Shown piece by piece: positions 1 through 6,277 of a stretch of 6,277 nt of DNA (position 1 is its first letter; each line of letters begins with the position of its first letter). The translations under genes and the position numbers were made by a program. The notes beneath the pieces were generated by a model. That model saw only the letters and a program-made list of their open reading frames with translations. It searched no databases and was not told the DNA's origin. Source of the DNA: a candidate division WWE3 bacterium CG22_combo_CG10-13_8_21_14_all_39_12 (GTDB lineage: Bacteria > Patescibacteriota > 4484-211 > GCA-002791395); the NCBI GenBank assembly GCA_002771355.1, contig PCSU01000007.1:1-6277 (forward strand), in the 5' to 3' direction.

Positions 1-3
1 TAG

Positions 4-14
4 TCACCTCCTTT
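4..14 (-). promoter_or_regulatory. Strong Shine-Dalgarno of a divergent gene starting left of the window
   Basis: The minus strand reads AAAGGAGGTGA here, essentially a full complement of the 16S rRNA 3' end. The window stops three bases further on, so the start codon must lie just outside. The strength of this site contrasts with the weak or absent sites inside the ATPase operon. This fits a gene of separate origin, such as a transposase. Confidence 0.6.
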
Positions 15-42
15 CTTTTCGTGTACTACCTTATTCTAATTG

Positions 43-85
43 AGGACATTTCTACTTCGCCCAAACAGGACATTATCACTTCGTC
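43..85. repeat. Two tandem imperfect 19-bp direct repeats
   Basis: Copy 1 (43-61) is AGGACATTTCTACTTCGCC and copy 2 (67-85) is AGGACATTATCACTTCGTC. They match at 15 of 19 positions and are offset by 24 bp. That offset is close to two helical turns, so a protein could bind both copies on nearly the same face. The likeliest role is as transposase-binding repeats in an insertion-sequence end; an operator pair for the divergent genes is the alternative. Confidence 0.65.
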
Positions 86-135
86 GCTACAAATATTTTT
101 TGATAGTAGGATATTTTAGTTTTGAGGTGTACTAT

Positions 136-947
<812 letters not shown>

Positions 948-950
948 AGT

Positions 951-1667
951 ATGTTTACTCTATCAACGATGTTTTCTGGAATTCTATTAGAAATAGTTAT
1001 TTTTAATGTCATTATTTTTATAGTTGGTTTAATCTATGTCTTGCGCTATCTCAATCATAGTTTTGAACAGAAAAAATATAACGATTCGTTGGAAAATAAT
1101 GCACAGACAGTTTTGGAAGATGCACAAAATGAAGCTACCAAGATTATTCAACATGCAGTTGAGCAATCGACACAGATGTTAGTGGAATCAAAAGAGTCTG
1201 CCCAAAAAATAGACTCAACGTTTAACAGACACATTGAACAAATAGGAATAGACCAAGAAGCTGCATTTGAGGATTTTATGGTAAAGATGCATTCTCAAAA
1301 TATGGAATCCTTAAAAGCAGTATCGCTTGAATTTAGAGAAAAGATGCATGAGGCTACCAGTGTTATGAAGGAAGAGGCTAAGGGTTCATTAGGAGAATTT
1401 AATAAACTATTTAGTTCTGAAATTCAGGAGGTGTATGCAAAGATACATGAAAAATTTGAAGAAAGTATGGTTGGGGTTGAAAAACAAGTCGAAGAGTATC
1501 GTTTGGATCAGTTGAAAAAGGTAGATGACCATGTTGAGGCCAAGGTCGTTGAAAAAGTTCAACTATTAGTAAAAAAGATTGTTACCCCTTCATTGTCTGA
1601 GACAGAGAGAGAAACCCTCATACGTAATAATATTCAAAAGGCAAAGAAAGACAATGTTTTTAACTAA
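951..1667 (+). CDS. atpF: ATP synthase b-like peripheral stalk subunit, elongated
   Basis: One N-terminal membrane helix (about residues 9-31, containing Glu14 and Asn19) is followed by some 200 residues of charged helix typical of a coiled coil. This is the build of the b subunit, which ties the membrane sector to delta and the alpha3beta3 head. The end (residues about 200-238, with VVEKVQLLVKKIV and KAKKDNVF) resembles the delta-binding C-terminus of bacterial b subunits. At 238 residues it is clearly longer than the usual 155-175, so the stalk would be extended. The gene begins three bases after the stop of the c-like gene, in the same frame (TAA AGT ATG), with no clear Shine-Dalgarno, so translational coupling is likely. 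The order c-b-delta supports the call more than the low-complexity helix does. A generic coiled-coil membrane tether is the alternative. Confidence 0.72.
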   Translation: MFTLSTMFSGILLEIVIFNVIIFIVGLIYVLRYLNHSFEQKKYNDSLENNAQTVLEDAQNEATKIIQHAVEQSTQMLVESKESAQKIDSTFNRHIEQIGIDQEAAFEDFMVKMHSQNMESLKAVSLEFREKMHEATSVMKEEAKGSLGEFNKLFSSEIQEVYAKIHEKFEESMVGVEKQVEEYRLDQLKKVDDHVEAKVVEKVQLLVKKIVTPSLSETERETLIRNNIQKAKKDNVFN

Positions 1668-1669
1668 AA

Positions 1670-2122
1670 ATGGGAACCCTACAAATCTTGAATGTCATAC
1701 AAACCACTTCGGAAGCAGATCGGTTACGCAAAGAACTTCATGCATTAATCCGTGGTGTATATGAGACATCAGAAAATTATGTAGAAGTTTTGGGTCAGTT
1801 TTTAGATGAAGATGCCGTAATGTGTGTGTTGTCCGATTTGAAAACGAATAATATTGAGACTGATGATAAGGCGTCATTCGTAGATTTTATTACACAGATT
1901 ATTAAAACAATTGAAGATTTGCCCACGTTGTCATTTGTATTTGCTACCATCCCAACCCTAGATACGATTAATCAAGTGGTCAATCAGATTGAAGGACCTC
2001 AGAAGACTTTGGTTGATTATTCAGTGAATCCAGACATTTACGGTGGGGTTGTCATTTTAAAAGATGGTCATGTTTATGATTATTCAATACGTCAAGAAGT
2101 TGAAAGTAGGTTAGAAATATAG
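1670..2122 (+). CDS. atpH: ATP synthase delta subunit (OSCP-like), short and divergent
   Basis: The delta subunit joins the top of the alpha3beta3 head to the b stalk. The best evidence is the C-terminus, residues 116-148: DYSVNPDIYGGVVILKDG, then YDYSIRQEVESRL. It follows the family signature of an Asp-Pro-Ser-Leu-like stretch, a Gly-Gly pair, a hydrophobic strand, and Asp-x-Ser-x-Arg before a final Leu-rich helix. At 150 residues it is about 25-30 shorter than usual, and the N-terminal helical bundle that grips alpha is reduced or unrecognisable. It starts two bases after the b stop, with no visible ribosome binding site. It lies between b and alpha exactly as in standard atp operons. The identity is fairly secure from context plus the C-terminal motif, while the N-terminal half would not be recognised alone. 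Confidence 0.78.
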   Translation: MGTLQILNVIQTTSEADRLRKELHALIRGVYETSENYVEVLGQFLDEDAVMCVLSDLKTNNIETDDKASFVDFITQIIKTIEDLPTLSFVFATIPTLDTINQVVNQIEGPQKTLVDYSVNPDIYGGVVILKDGHVYDYSIRQEVESRLEI

Positions 2123-2125
2123 CAC

Positions 2126-3628
2126 ATGGATTTATTCGATAAAACATATACCAAAACTAATGAGTATGGGGAGGTTATTGGGATTTCTCACCCTATTGTT
2201 ACCGTTGTTGGGTTGCCTCACGTTAAGGCGGATGAGATGGTTGTTTTTGATAATAATGAATTAGGTCAAGTTCAGTCAATACGTGAAGATGTTACAACCA
2301 TACTTCTTTTCTCAATAGATCCTGCTAAAGTAGGACAAAAGGTTACGCGGCTAGACGAGGTATTACAGGTTAAAGTACGTCAAAATTTACTTGGTAATGT
2401 TGTGGATGCAATGGGAACTGTGATTGGGGTCATTGATAGTACTAACACGAATGCCTCCAAGGGTGAATATGTAGATGAGTTGGTTGTGGACACACAGCCT
2501 CCATCTATGGATCGTAGACTTACAGTTCGTAATCAGTTTGTAACGGGAGTTAGTTTGGCAGATGTTTTGATTCCAATTGGGAGTGGTCAAACTGAGTTGG
2601 TTGTGGGTGATAAAAAGACTGGGAAAACCTCATTTCTATTATCAGTATTAAAACAACATGTTAATCGTGGAGGTATCGTCGTATATGTATTGGTTGGCGC
2701 AAATATTTCTGAGATTAAAATTATCCAAGACTTTCTTCAGAAAAATGCTCTGTCAGAAAGAGCTGTTTTAGTTTTTTCTTCAACTAATTCACCACATGGT
2801 CATATCCTTATTTCTCCATATACAGGTATGGCATTCGCAGAATACTTTAAAAAACAAGGATTCGATGTAATGCTGATTCTTGATAATTTATCGACGCATG
2901 CTATGTATTACCGAGAAGTATCAATCTTGTCGAATAAATTTCCTGGTAGAGACTCTTATCCAGGAGATATCTTTTATTTACATGCAAGGTTATTAGAACG
3001 GGCTGGAATTATTGGCACCGATCCTACCGAAAAAGGTTCAGTAACCTGTTTTCCTGTTGCCCAAACTGTTCAAGGAGATTTAACCGACTATATTGTTTCG
3101 AATTTGATTAGTATTACTGACGGGCATCTGTATTTTGATCAGGCTGAGTTTGTTAAGGGAAGGCGTCCTGCTATTAATATTGCACTTTCAGTGACTAGAT
3201 TAGGAAGGCAGACACAGTCAGTTTTATTGCAAGACATTAATCGTACTATTTCATCCTTTTTGACAACAAAATATGAAAAAAGTTTACAGTTATCTCATTT
3301 TGGTAGCGAGGTTTCAGATATTCTTAAAAAAGACCTTGAGTTAGGAAACACGATGTATGAAATTTTTAATCAAGATACCGGTATTGTGTATTCACTGGAG
3401 CCGATGGTTGCATTTTTAGCAATGGTTTGGGCTGAAATTTTTAAAAAGGATTCCCTCGAAAAGATTATTTGGTACAGAAATAATTTCGTTGATATTTATG
3501 AACATGACCAAAAGGTTAAGACCGAAATTGATGAACTTGTTAAAGCCGATACGTTTGATGGGTTGATTGGAAAGGTTACTGAGCACGCAACTCGCCTACA
3601 AGAATTATGCAAAACAAAAATACAATAA
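2126..3628 (+). CDS. atpA: F1 ATPase alpha subunit
   Basis: Alpha is the non-catalytic nucleotide-binding subunit of the F1 hexamer and supplies the arginine finger to the beta site. Visible in order: an N-terminal beta barrel (about 15-85), Walker A GDKKTGKT (161-168), Walker B ending in Asp253 (LILDN), the family stretch PGRDSYPGDIFYLHARLLER (273-292), QGDLTDYIVSNLISITDG (316-333), and GRRPAI then SVTRLG (345-360), where Arg358 is the arginine finger. A helical C-terminal domain follows. It has 500 residues, near normal. Differences from typical alpha: Walker A has KK in place of the usual RQ, Walker B has Asp-Asn instead of Asp-Asp, and about 14 N-terminal residues that normally bind delta are missing. 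An in-frame TAG at 2120-2122, three bases before the ATG, rules out a longer start. The end overlaps gamma by 22 nt. Confidence 0.96.
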   Translation: MDLFDKTYTKTNEYGEVIGISHPIVTVVGLPHVKADEMVVFDNNELGQVQSIREDVTTILLFSIDPAKVGQKVTRLDEVLQVKVRQNLLGNVVDAMGTVIGVIDSTNTNASKGEYVDELVVDTQPPSMDRRLTVRNQFVTGVSLADVLIPIGSGQTELVVGDKKTGKTSFLLSVLKQHVNRGGIVVYVLVGANISEIKIIQDFLQKNALSERAVLVFSSTNSPHGHILISPYTGMAFAEYFKKQGFDVMLILDNLSTHAMYYREVSILSNKFPGRDSYPGDIFYLHARLLERAGIIGTDPTEKGSVTCFPVAQTVQGDLTDYIVSNLISITDGHLYFDQAEFVKGRRPAINIALSVTRLGRQTQSVLLQDINRTISSFLTTKYEKSLQLSHFGSEVSDILKKDLELGNTMYEIFNQDTGIVYSLEPMVAFLAMVWAEIFKKDSLEKIIWYRNNFVDIYEHDQKVKTEIDELVKADTFDGLIGKVTEHATRLQELCKTKIQ

Positions 3629-4497
3629 AAGACGAAATTGAAAACGTTACGGTCCTTGGTGGATTAGTAAAAACATATGAAGAAGTGTATATGCTTAAGA
3701 TGTACAAAACTAGAAAATCTATTATTAAAGCGAGAGAATATTATAAGCGGTTACTTTCCCTGTATGAAAGCATGAAACAGGCATATAAGAATGAGAGGTT
3801 GTGGGCAACTCAAAAAGATACGAAGAAACAAGTGGGATTAATTTCAGATAAAACCAAGAAACACGTGTCAGTGCTTATTACGGGGAATGATAAGTTTGCA
3901 GGGGGCATTAATAAAAAAGTATTTACTAAATTTATGGAAAACAATGAATCACAACACCCGGATTTGGTTGTTATTGGGAAAATAGGTAAAAGCCTTATGG
4001 TTCAATTGGCTGGAACAGTTAAATATACGTACTTTGATGTTGAAGAACGTTTTGGTATGAGTAACTCAAAACAACTAGAGCCGGTCATGAAACACCTGAT
4101 GGAGTATCAAGATGTACGAGTATTTTATGGTGAGTTTGAGAATATTCTTCAGCAAGAAGCGATGAGTGTTTCTATTACTGGTGAGATGGATGTATTGCGT
4201 AATAAGAACGAGACGGTAAATATAGCAGAAGGAGGAGAGTATTATTTAGTTGAACCAAGTCCAGTTGAGTTATTAACCTTTTTTGAAACCCAAATATTTG
4301 CATCACTTTTTAACAGAGGGATAGAAGAATCAGTGTTAGCTCAGATAGGATCTCGGGTCGCCTCACTTGAAGAATCAACGTATGCTATTGACAAGAGGTT
4401 GCGGTTGCTCAAATATATGGCTTTACGTAATAGCAAGCGATTGAGGAATAAAAAACAACAAGATTTATTGGTAGGGGTTCATTATTGGTCACATTAA
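3607..4497 (+). CDS. atpG: F1 ATPase gamma subunit (central rotor shaft), divergent
   Basis: Gamma is the coiled-coil shaft that turns inside the alpha3beta3 ring and contacts the c ring. The N-terminal helix (about 6-60, with IKDEIEN and YMLKMYKTRKS) matches the family's start helix around the usual KAMKMVAAAKL region. SVLITGNDKFAGGINKKV (88-105) corresponds to the conserved strand and Gly-Gly-Asn turn of the Rossmann-like domain. YLVEPSPVELL (213-223) carries the conserved Glu-Pro-Ser-Pro. The C-terminal helix has SRVASLEESTYAIDKRL (249-265) in place of the usual RMxAMxxATxNA. Its 296 residues are in the normal range. The ATG lies 22 nt inside the end of alpha, indicating coupling, and no other Met precedes the conserved helix. 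The C-terminal tip is very basic and ends in LVGVHYWSH. Sequence is divergent, but the motif order and position make the call firm. Confidence 0.9.
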   Translation: MQNKNTIKDEIENVTVLGGLVKTYEEVYMLKMYKTRKSIIKAREYYKRLLSLYESMKQAYKNERLWATQKDTKKQVGLISDKTKKHVSVLITGNDKFAGGINKKVFTKFMENNESQHPDLVVIGKIGKSLMVQLAGTVKYTYFDVEERFGMSNSKQLEPVMKHLMEYQDVRVFYGEFENILQQEAMSVSITGEMDVLRNKNETVNIAEGGEYYLVEPSPVELLTFFETQIFASLFNRGIEESVLAQIGSRVASLEESTYAIDKRLRLLKYMALRNSKRLRNKKQQDLLVGVHYWSH

Positions 4498-4499
4498 AC

Positions 4500-5882
4500 A
4501 TGAAACAAAGTAAAAACGCAGTAATTGTTGGGGTTAACGGACAAGTGATTGAGGTTGAATTTTCATCTCATTACGCTCCAGAGATACATGATATTTTAAC
4601 CTTAGAAGAGGATGTTACTACGTTGTTAGAGGTTTTTAGTTCAGTAAGCAAAAATACGTATTATTGTTTGGCTCTCAATAATTTGCACAAACTTGGTAGG
4701 GGCATGGTTGTGATAAATAGTGAAAAAAAGTTGCGGATCCCAGCAGGGCGAGCAGTTTTAGGGCGGGCATTTGATATTTTTGGAAATTCGTTTGATGGGT
4801 TAGGACAAATAGAGTCCGATTCGTATGTAACATTAGCCAAAACTAAAGGTGTTGATTTAGATAAGGCCGTTTTATCAACAGAAATATTAGAGACAGGTAT
4901 AAAAGCGATTGACTTTTTTGCACCACTAATTACAGGAGGGAAACTGGGACTTTTTGGTGGGGCTGGTGTTGGAAAGACGGTATTAATTAACGAGTTGATC
5001 AACAATTTAATAATTGATTCAAAAACAAATAAGAAAATAGTTTCCGTATTTAGCGCGGTTGGTGAACGGTCCCGGGAGGCAAAAGAGTTACATGAACGAT
5101 TAAAAGAAAATGCTGCTCATGATTCTGTTGCACTAATTGTAGGCCAAATGGGCGAAAATCCAGCAATTCGTCACAACACAGCGTCTGCCGGTGCTGTGTT
5201 GGCGAACCATTTTAGAGATTCGCTAAAGACAGACGTACTATTTTTTATTGATAATATTTATAGATTTACTCAAGCTGGAAGTGAGCTCTCAACGCTCATG
5301 AATATGCTTCCTTCAGAAGACGGATATCAACCTACCCTTGTGTCAGAATTGGGACAATTGCACAGCAATCTTATGTCAACGTCCGATGGGTATATAACTT
5401 CTATAGAGACAGTGTTTGTGCCGTCAGATGATTTTACTGATTTTGGTGTTCGGGCAATCCAACCTCATCTTACAAGTTTTGTTGTTTTGTCCCGGGCGAT
5501 TTACCAAGAAGGTGTGTTACCTGCAGTTGATTTGTTGGAATCATCTTCAACAGCTCTAACACGCTCTATTGTTGGAGATGTACATTATGGGGCATATGAA
5601 ATGGCTCGGAATATTTTACAAAAAGCAAAAAACCTGGATCGTATTGTTTCGCTAATTGGTTACTCAGAATTATCTCTTGAAGATCAGGTTGTTTATAAGC
5701 GCTCTCAGTTACTAAGAAATTATATGACTCAGAATTTTCTTGCAACTGCAAAACAGACTGGGAGGGAGAGGGATTACGTAAAGATGCAGGACACCATTAA
5801 AGATGTAATGGGTATTGTTGAGGGTAGGTATGACACTGAGATACCTGAGAACTTTTTATATATCGGGAAAATTACTAAATAA
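4500..5882 (+). CDS. atpD: F1 ATPase beta subunit (catalytic)
   Basis: Beta carries the catalytic ATP sites. Counting from the ATG at 4500 (460 residues): an N-terminal barrel (6-80), Walker A GGAGVGKT (153-160), SAVGERSREAKEL (185-197) with catalytic Glu189 and Arg190, Walker B FFIDNIYRFTQAGSE (248-262) with Asp251 and phosphate-contacting Arg255, GYQPTL (275-280), and SDDFTD (309-314), the loop facing gamma. All core catalytic residues are present, so ATP hydrolysis is expected. Two changes stand out. The adenine-stacking Tyr of the usual IYPAVD motif (E. coli Tyr331) is Leu340, and the DELSEED lever reads SELSLED (389-395). The ATG lies two bases after the gamma stop, like the other junctions. 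A TTG at 4485 would add five residues, overlap gamma, and has AGGGG at a better distance; it remains possible. Confidence 0.96.
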   Translation: MKQSKNAVIVGVNGQVIEVEFSSHYAPEIHDILTLEEDVTTLLEVFSSVSKNTYYCLALNNLHKLGRGMVVINSEKKLRIPAGRAVLGRAFDIFGNSFDGLGQIESDSYVTLAKTKGVDLDKAVLSTEILETGIKAIDFFAPLITGGKLGLFGGAGVGKTVLINELINNLIIDSKTNKKIVSVFSAVGERSREAKELHERLKENAAHDSVALIVGQMGENPAIRHNTASAGAVLANHFRDSLKTDVLFFIDNIYRFTQAGSELSTLMNMLPSEDGYQPTLVSELGQLHSNLMSTSDGYITSIETVFVPSDDFTDFGVRAIQPHLTSFVVLSRAIYQEGVLPAVDLLESSSTALTRSIVGDVHYGAYEMARNILQKAKNLDRIVSLIGYSELSLEDQVVYKRSQLLRNYMTQNFLATAKQTGRERDYVKMQDTIKDVMGIVEGRYDTEIPENFLYIGKITK

Positions 5883-6147
5883 TATAAGCCTCAAGCTTAT
5901 TATTTGAAAAAGATAATACTCCTTTGGAGATTGTGAATTCTTTTATATCATCGTTTGATACATGTACAGCTATTTTATCTTGAATTAATGTTCTAAAATT
6001 TATATGTTGTGGAATAATGCTAAACTCCCCCTTACTGTTAAAAGTGGTTAAGCCTATTGCCTCTCCTTCAAAAAGGATTTTCTCAGGACTGCCTACGTAA
6101 ATATGTATTTTTTGATTTGACTCTTCAGTTATTTTTTGCGTACTCAT
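5875..6147 (-). CDS. atpC: F1 ATPase epsilon subunit, N-terminal beta-sandwich only, on the opposite strand
   Basis: Epsilon caps gamma where it meets the c ring. From the ATG at 6147 the protein has 90 residues. IHIYVGSPEKILFEGEA (14-30) fits the family's opening strands (a TP-(E/D)-G-like turn, then F-x-G-E). EFSIIPQHINFRTLI (41-55) fits the G-x-(F/L)-(G/T)-(I/V)-L-P-x-H-A-P-L region. KGVLSFSNNKLEAYI (75-89) fits the GGF-x-x-V-x-x-N-x-V-T-V-L end. The protein stops right after the beta sandwich, so the regulatory C-terminal helical hairpin (about 45 residues) is missing. The gene is convergent with beta and overlaps its end by 8 nt, whereas atpC normally follows atpD on the same strand. A TTG at 6183 would add a 12-residue hydrophobic stretch; the ATG is preferred because family members start just before the first strand. 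It needs its own promoter; only a weak TTGTTA/CATACT pair is visible upstream. Confidence 0.85.
   Translation of the reverse strand: MSTQKITEESNQKIHIYVGSPEKILFEGEAIGLTTFNSKGEFSIIPQHINFRTLIQDKIAVHVSNDDIKEFTISKGVLSFSNNKLEAYII
5877..5905. terminator. AT-rich hairpin at the convergent beta/epsilon ends, possible bidirectional terminator
   Basis: AAATAA (5877-5882) pairs with TTATTT (5900-5905), and TAAGC (5885-5889) pairs with GCTTA (5895-5899). The loop is CTCAA and there is a 2-nt TA bulge. Both stop codons lie in or beside the stem. Position between two converging genes supports a terminator for both directions. The stem has only two G:C pairs, and no strong T run follows on either strand, so it would be a weak one. 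Confidence 0.35.
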
Positions 6148-6277
6148 GAAAATAAGTATGATACAAAAGCTAAAGAATAACAATGTCTAAAGTAGGCTCG
6201 CGTGAATGTGCAATTTGGCCTGTTTTCATTGACTCCTTCTCGCTGGGAGCATAAACTAAAAATCAGTGTATTTAAAA
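6148..6277 (-). other. Upstream region of epsilon with a 19-codon mini-ORF (6170-6229)
   Basis: No family-recognisable gene lies here. On the minus strand AAGGAG (6233-6238) stands three bases before an ATG at 6229 that opens a 19-codon frame, MKTGQIAHSREPTLDIVIL, ending in TAG at 6170. The frame is open upstream only as far as a TGA at 6263-6265, with no other start codon. It could be a leader peptide, the decayed end of a gene or chance. GCTCC and GGAGT around the Shine-Dalgarno could form a small hairpin hiding it. No tRNA pattern or long repeat was seen. Confidence 0.2.

Larger units (their letters stand above)
1..91 (-). mobile_element. Probable insertion-sequence end (5' end of a leftward element, continues outside window)
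   Basis: Three signs agree. Read on the minus strand, the stretch starts with TGTAGCGACGAAG at position 91, and a TGT tip is common for insertion sequences. Behind the tip lie two tandem copies of a GGACATT-type motif, like the multiple transposase-binding repeats in the ends of IS21- and IS481-type elements. A near-perfect ribosome binding site then points left, as expected for a transposase gene beginning just before position 1. A TAGAAT -10-like hexamer lies on the minus strand at 33-38, without a good -35 partner. The transposase itself is not in the window, so the family is not assigned and the boundary at 91 is an estimate. It could instead be a solo remnant. Confidence 0.5.

Noticed and set aside
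1579..1764. 61-codon plus-strand frame overlapping the b/delta junction
   Set aside because: It is out of frame with two better supported genes and has no domain or ribosome binding site of its own.
2120..2128. Possible delta-alpha fusion through TAG (same frame, TAG CAC ATG)
   Set aside because: Delta ends at its usual place after the final helix and alpha begins at a proper ATG; TAG also ends epsilon, so it acts as a normal stop here.
4661..5005. 114-codon open frame on the minus strand inside beta
   Set aside because: It is antisense to the well-conserved beta barrel and Walker A region; its proline- and serine-rich translation is what a shadow frame gives.
6148..6183. Longer epsilon from TTG at 6183, adding a hydrophobic stretch like a membrane or signal segment
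   Set aside because: Epsilon acts in the cytoplasm on gamma, TTG is a weaker start with no Shine-Dalgarno, and family members start near the ATG at 6147.

Overview
The window holds an F1-type ATPase gene cluster from an AT-rich bacterium. Small intergenic gaps, near-absent Shine-Dalgarno sites inside the operon, shortened divergent subunits and a secreted decoration-type beta domain all suggest a Candidate Phyla Radiation (Patescibacteria) genome. That assignment is inference from style, not proof. Every gene ends in TAA or TAG, and the standard bacterial code reads through each of them cleanly.

Layout. Positions 1-91 look like one end of an insertion sequence. There are two tandem imperfect repeats near its tip and a strong ribosome binding site for a leftward gene that starts just outside the window. 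After about 50 bp comes a rightward operon packed with 2-3 nt gaps or short overlaps: a c-subunit-like membrane protein with a signal peptide and an extracytoplasmic domain (144-947), b-like (951-1667), delta (1670-2122), alpha (2126-3628), gamma (3607-4497) and beta (4500-5882). The epsilon subunit is encoded convergently on the minus strand (5875-6147); its end overlaps the end of beta and a weak AT-rich hairpin spans the junction. The last 130 bp carry no supported gene, only a 19-codon mini-ORF of doubtful status.

How the genes work together. The order c-b-delta-alpha-gamma-beta matches the standard atp operon, and alpha and beta keep the essential catalytic residues, so an ATP-hydrolysing alpha3beta3gamma head is very likely. 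The membrane part is abnormal. No a subunit (atpB) is present. The c-like hairpin keeps the arginine-asparagine-proline cytoplasmic loop but has no acidic residue in either membrane helix, so it should not carry protons. It also has an extracytoplasmic beta domain of about 130 residues. Delta, the alpha N-terminus and epsilon are reduced, while b is longer than usual. The most interesting reading is an F1-driven machine that is not a proton-coupled ATP synthase, with a membrane rotor or anchor displaying domains on the cell surface. It would be analogous to, but not evidently the same as, the F1-like X0 ATPases of mollicutes. This is a hypothesis; the residue-level observations behind it are read directly from the sequence.
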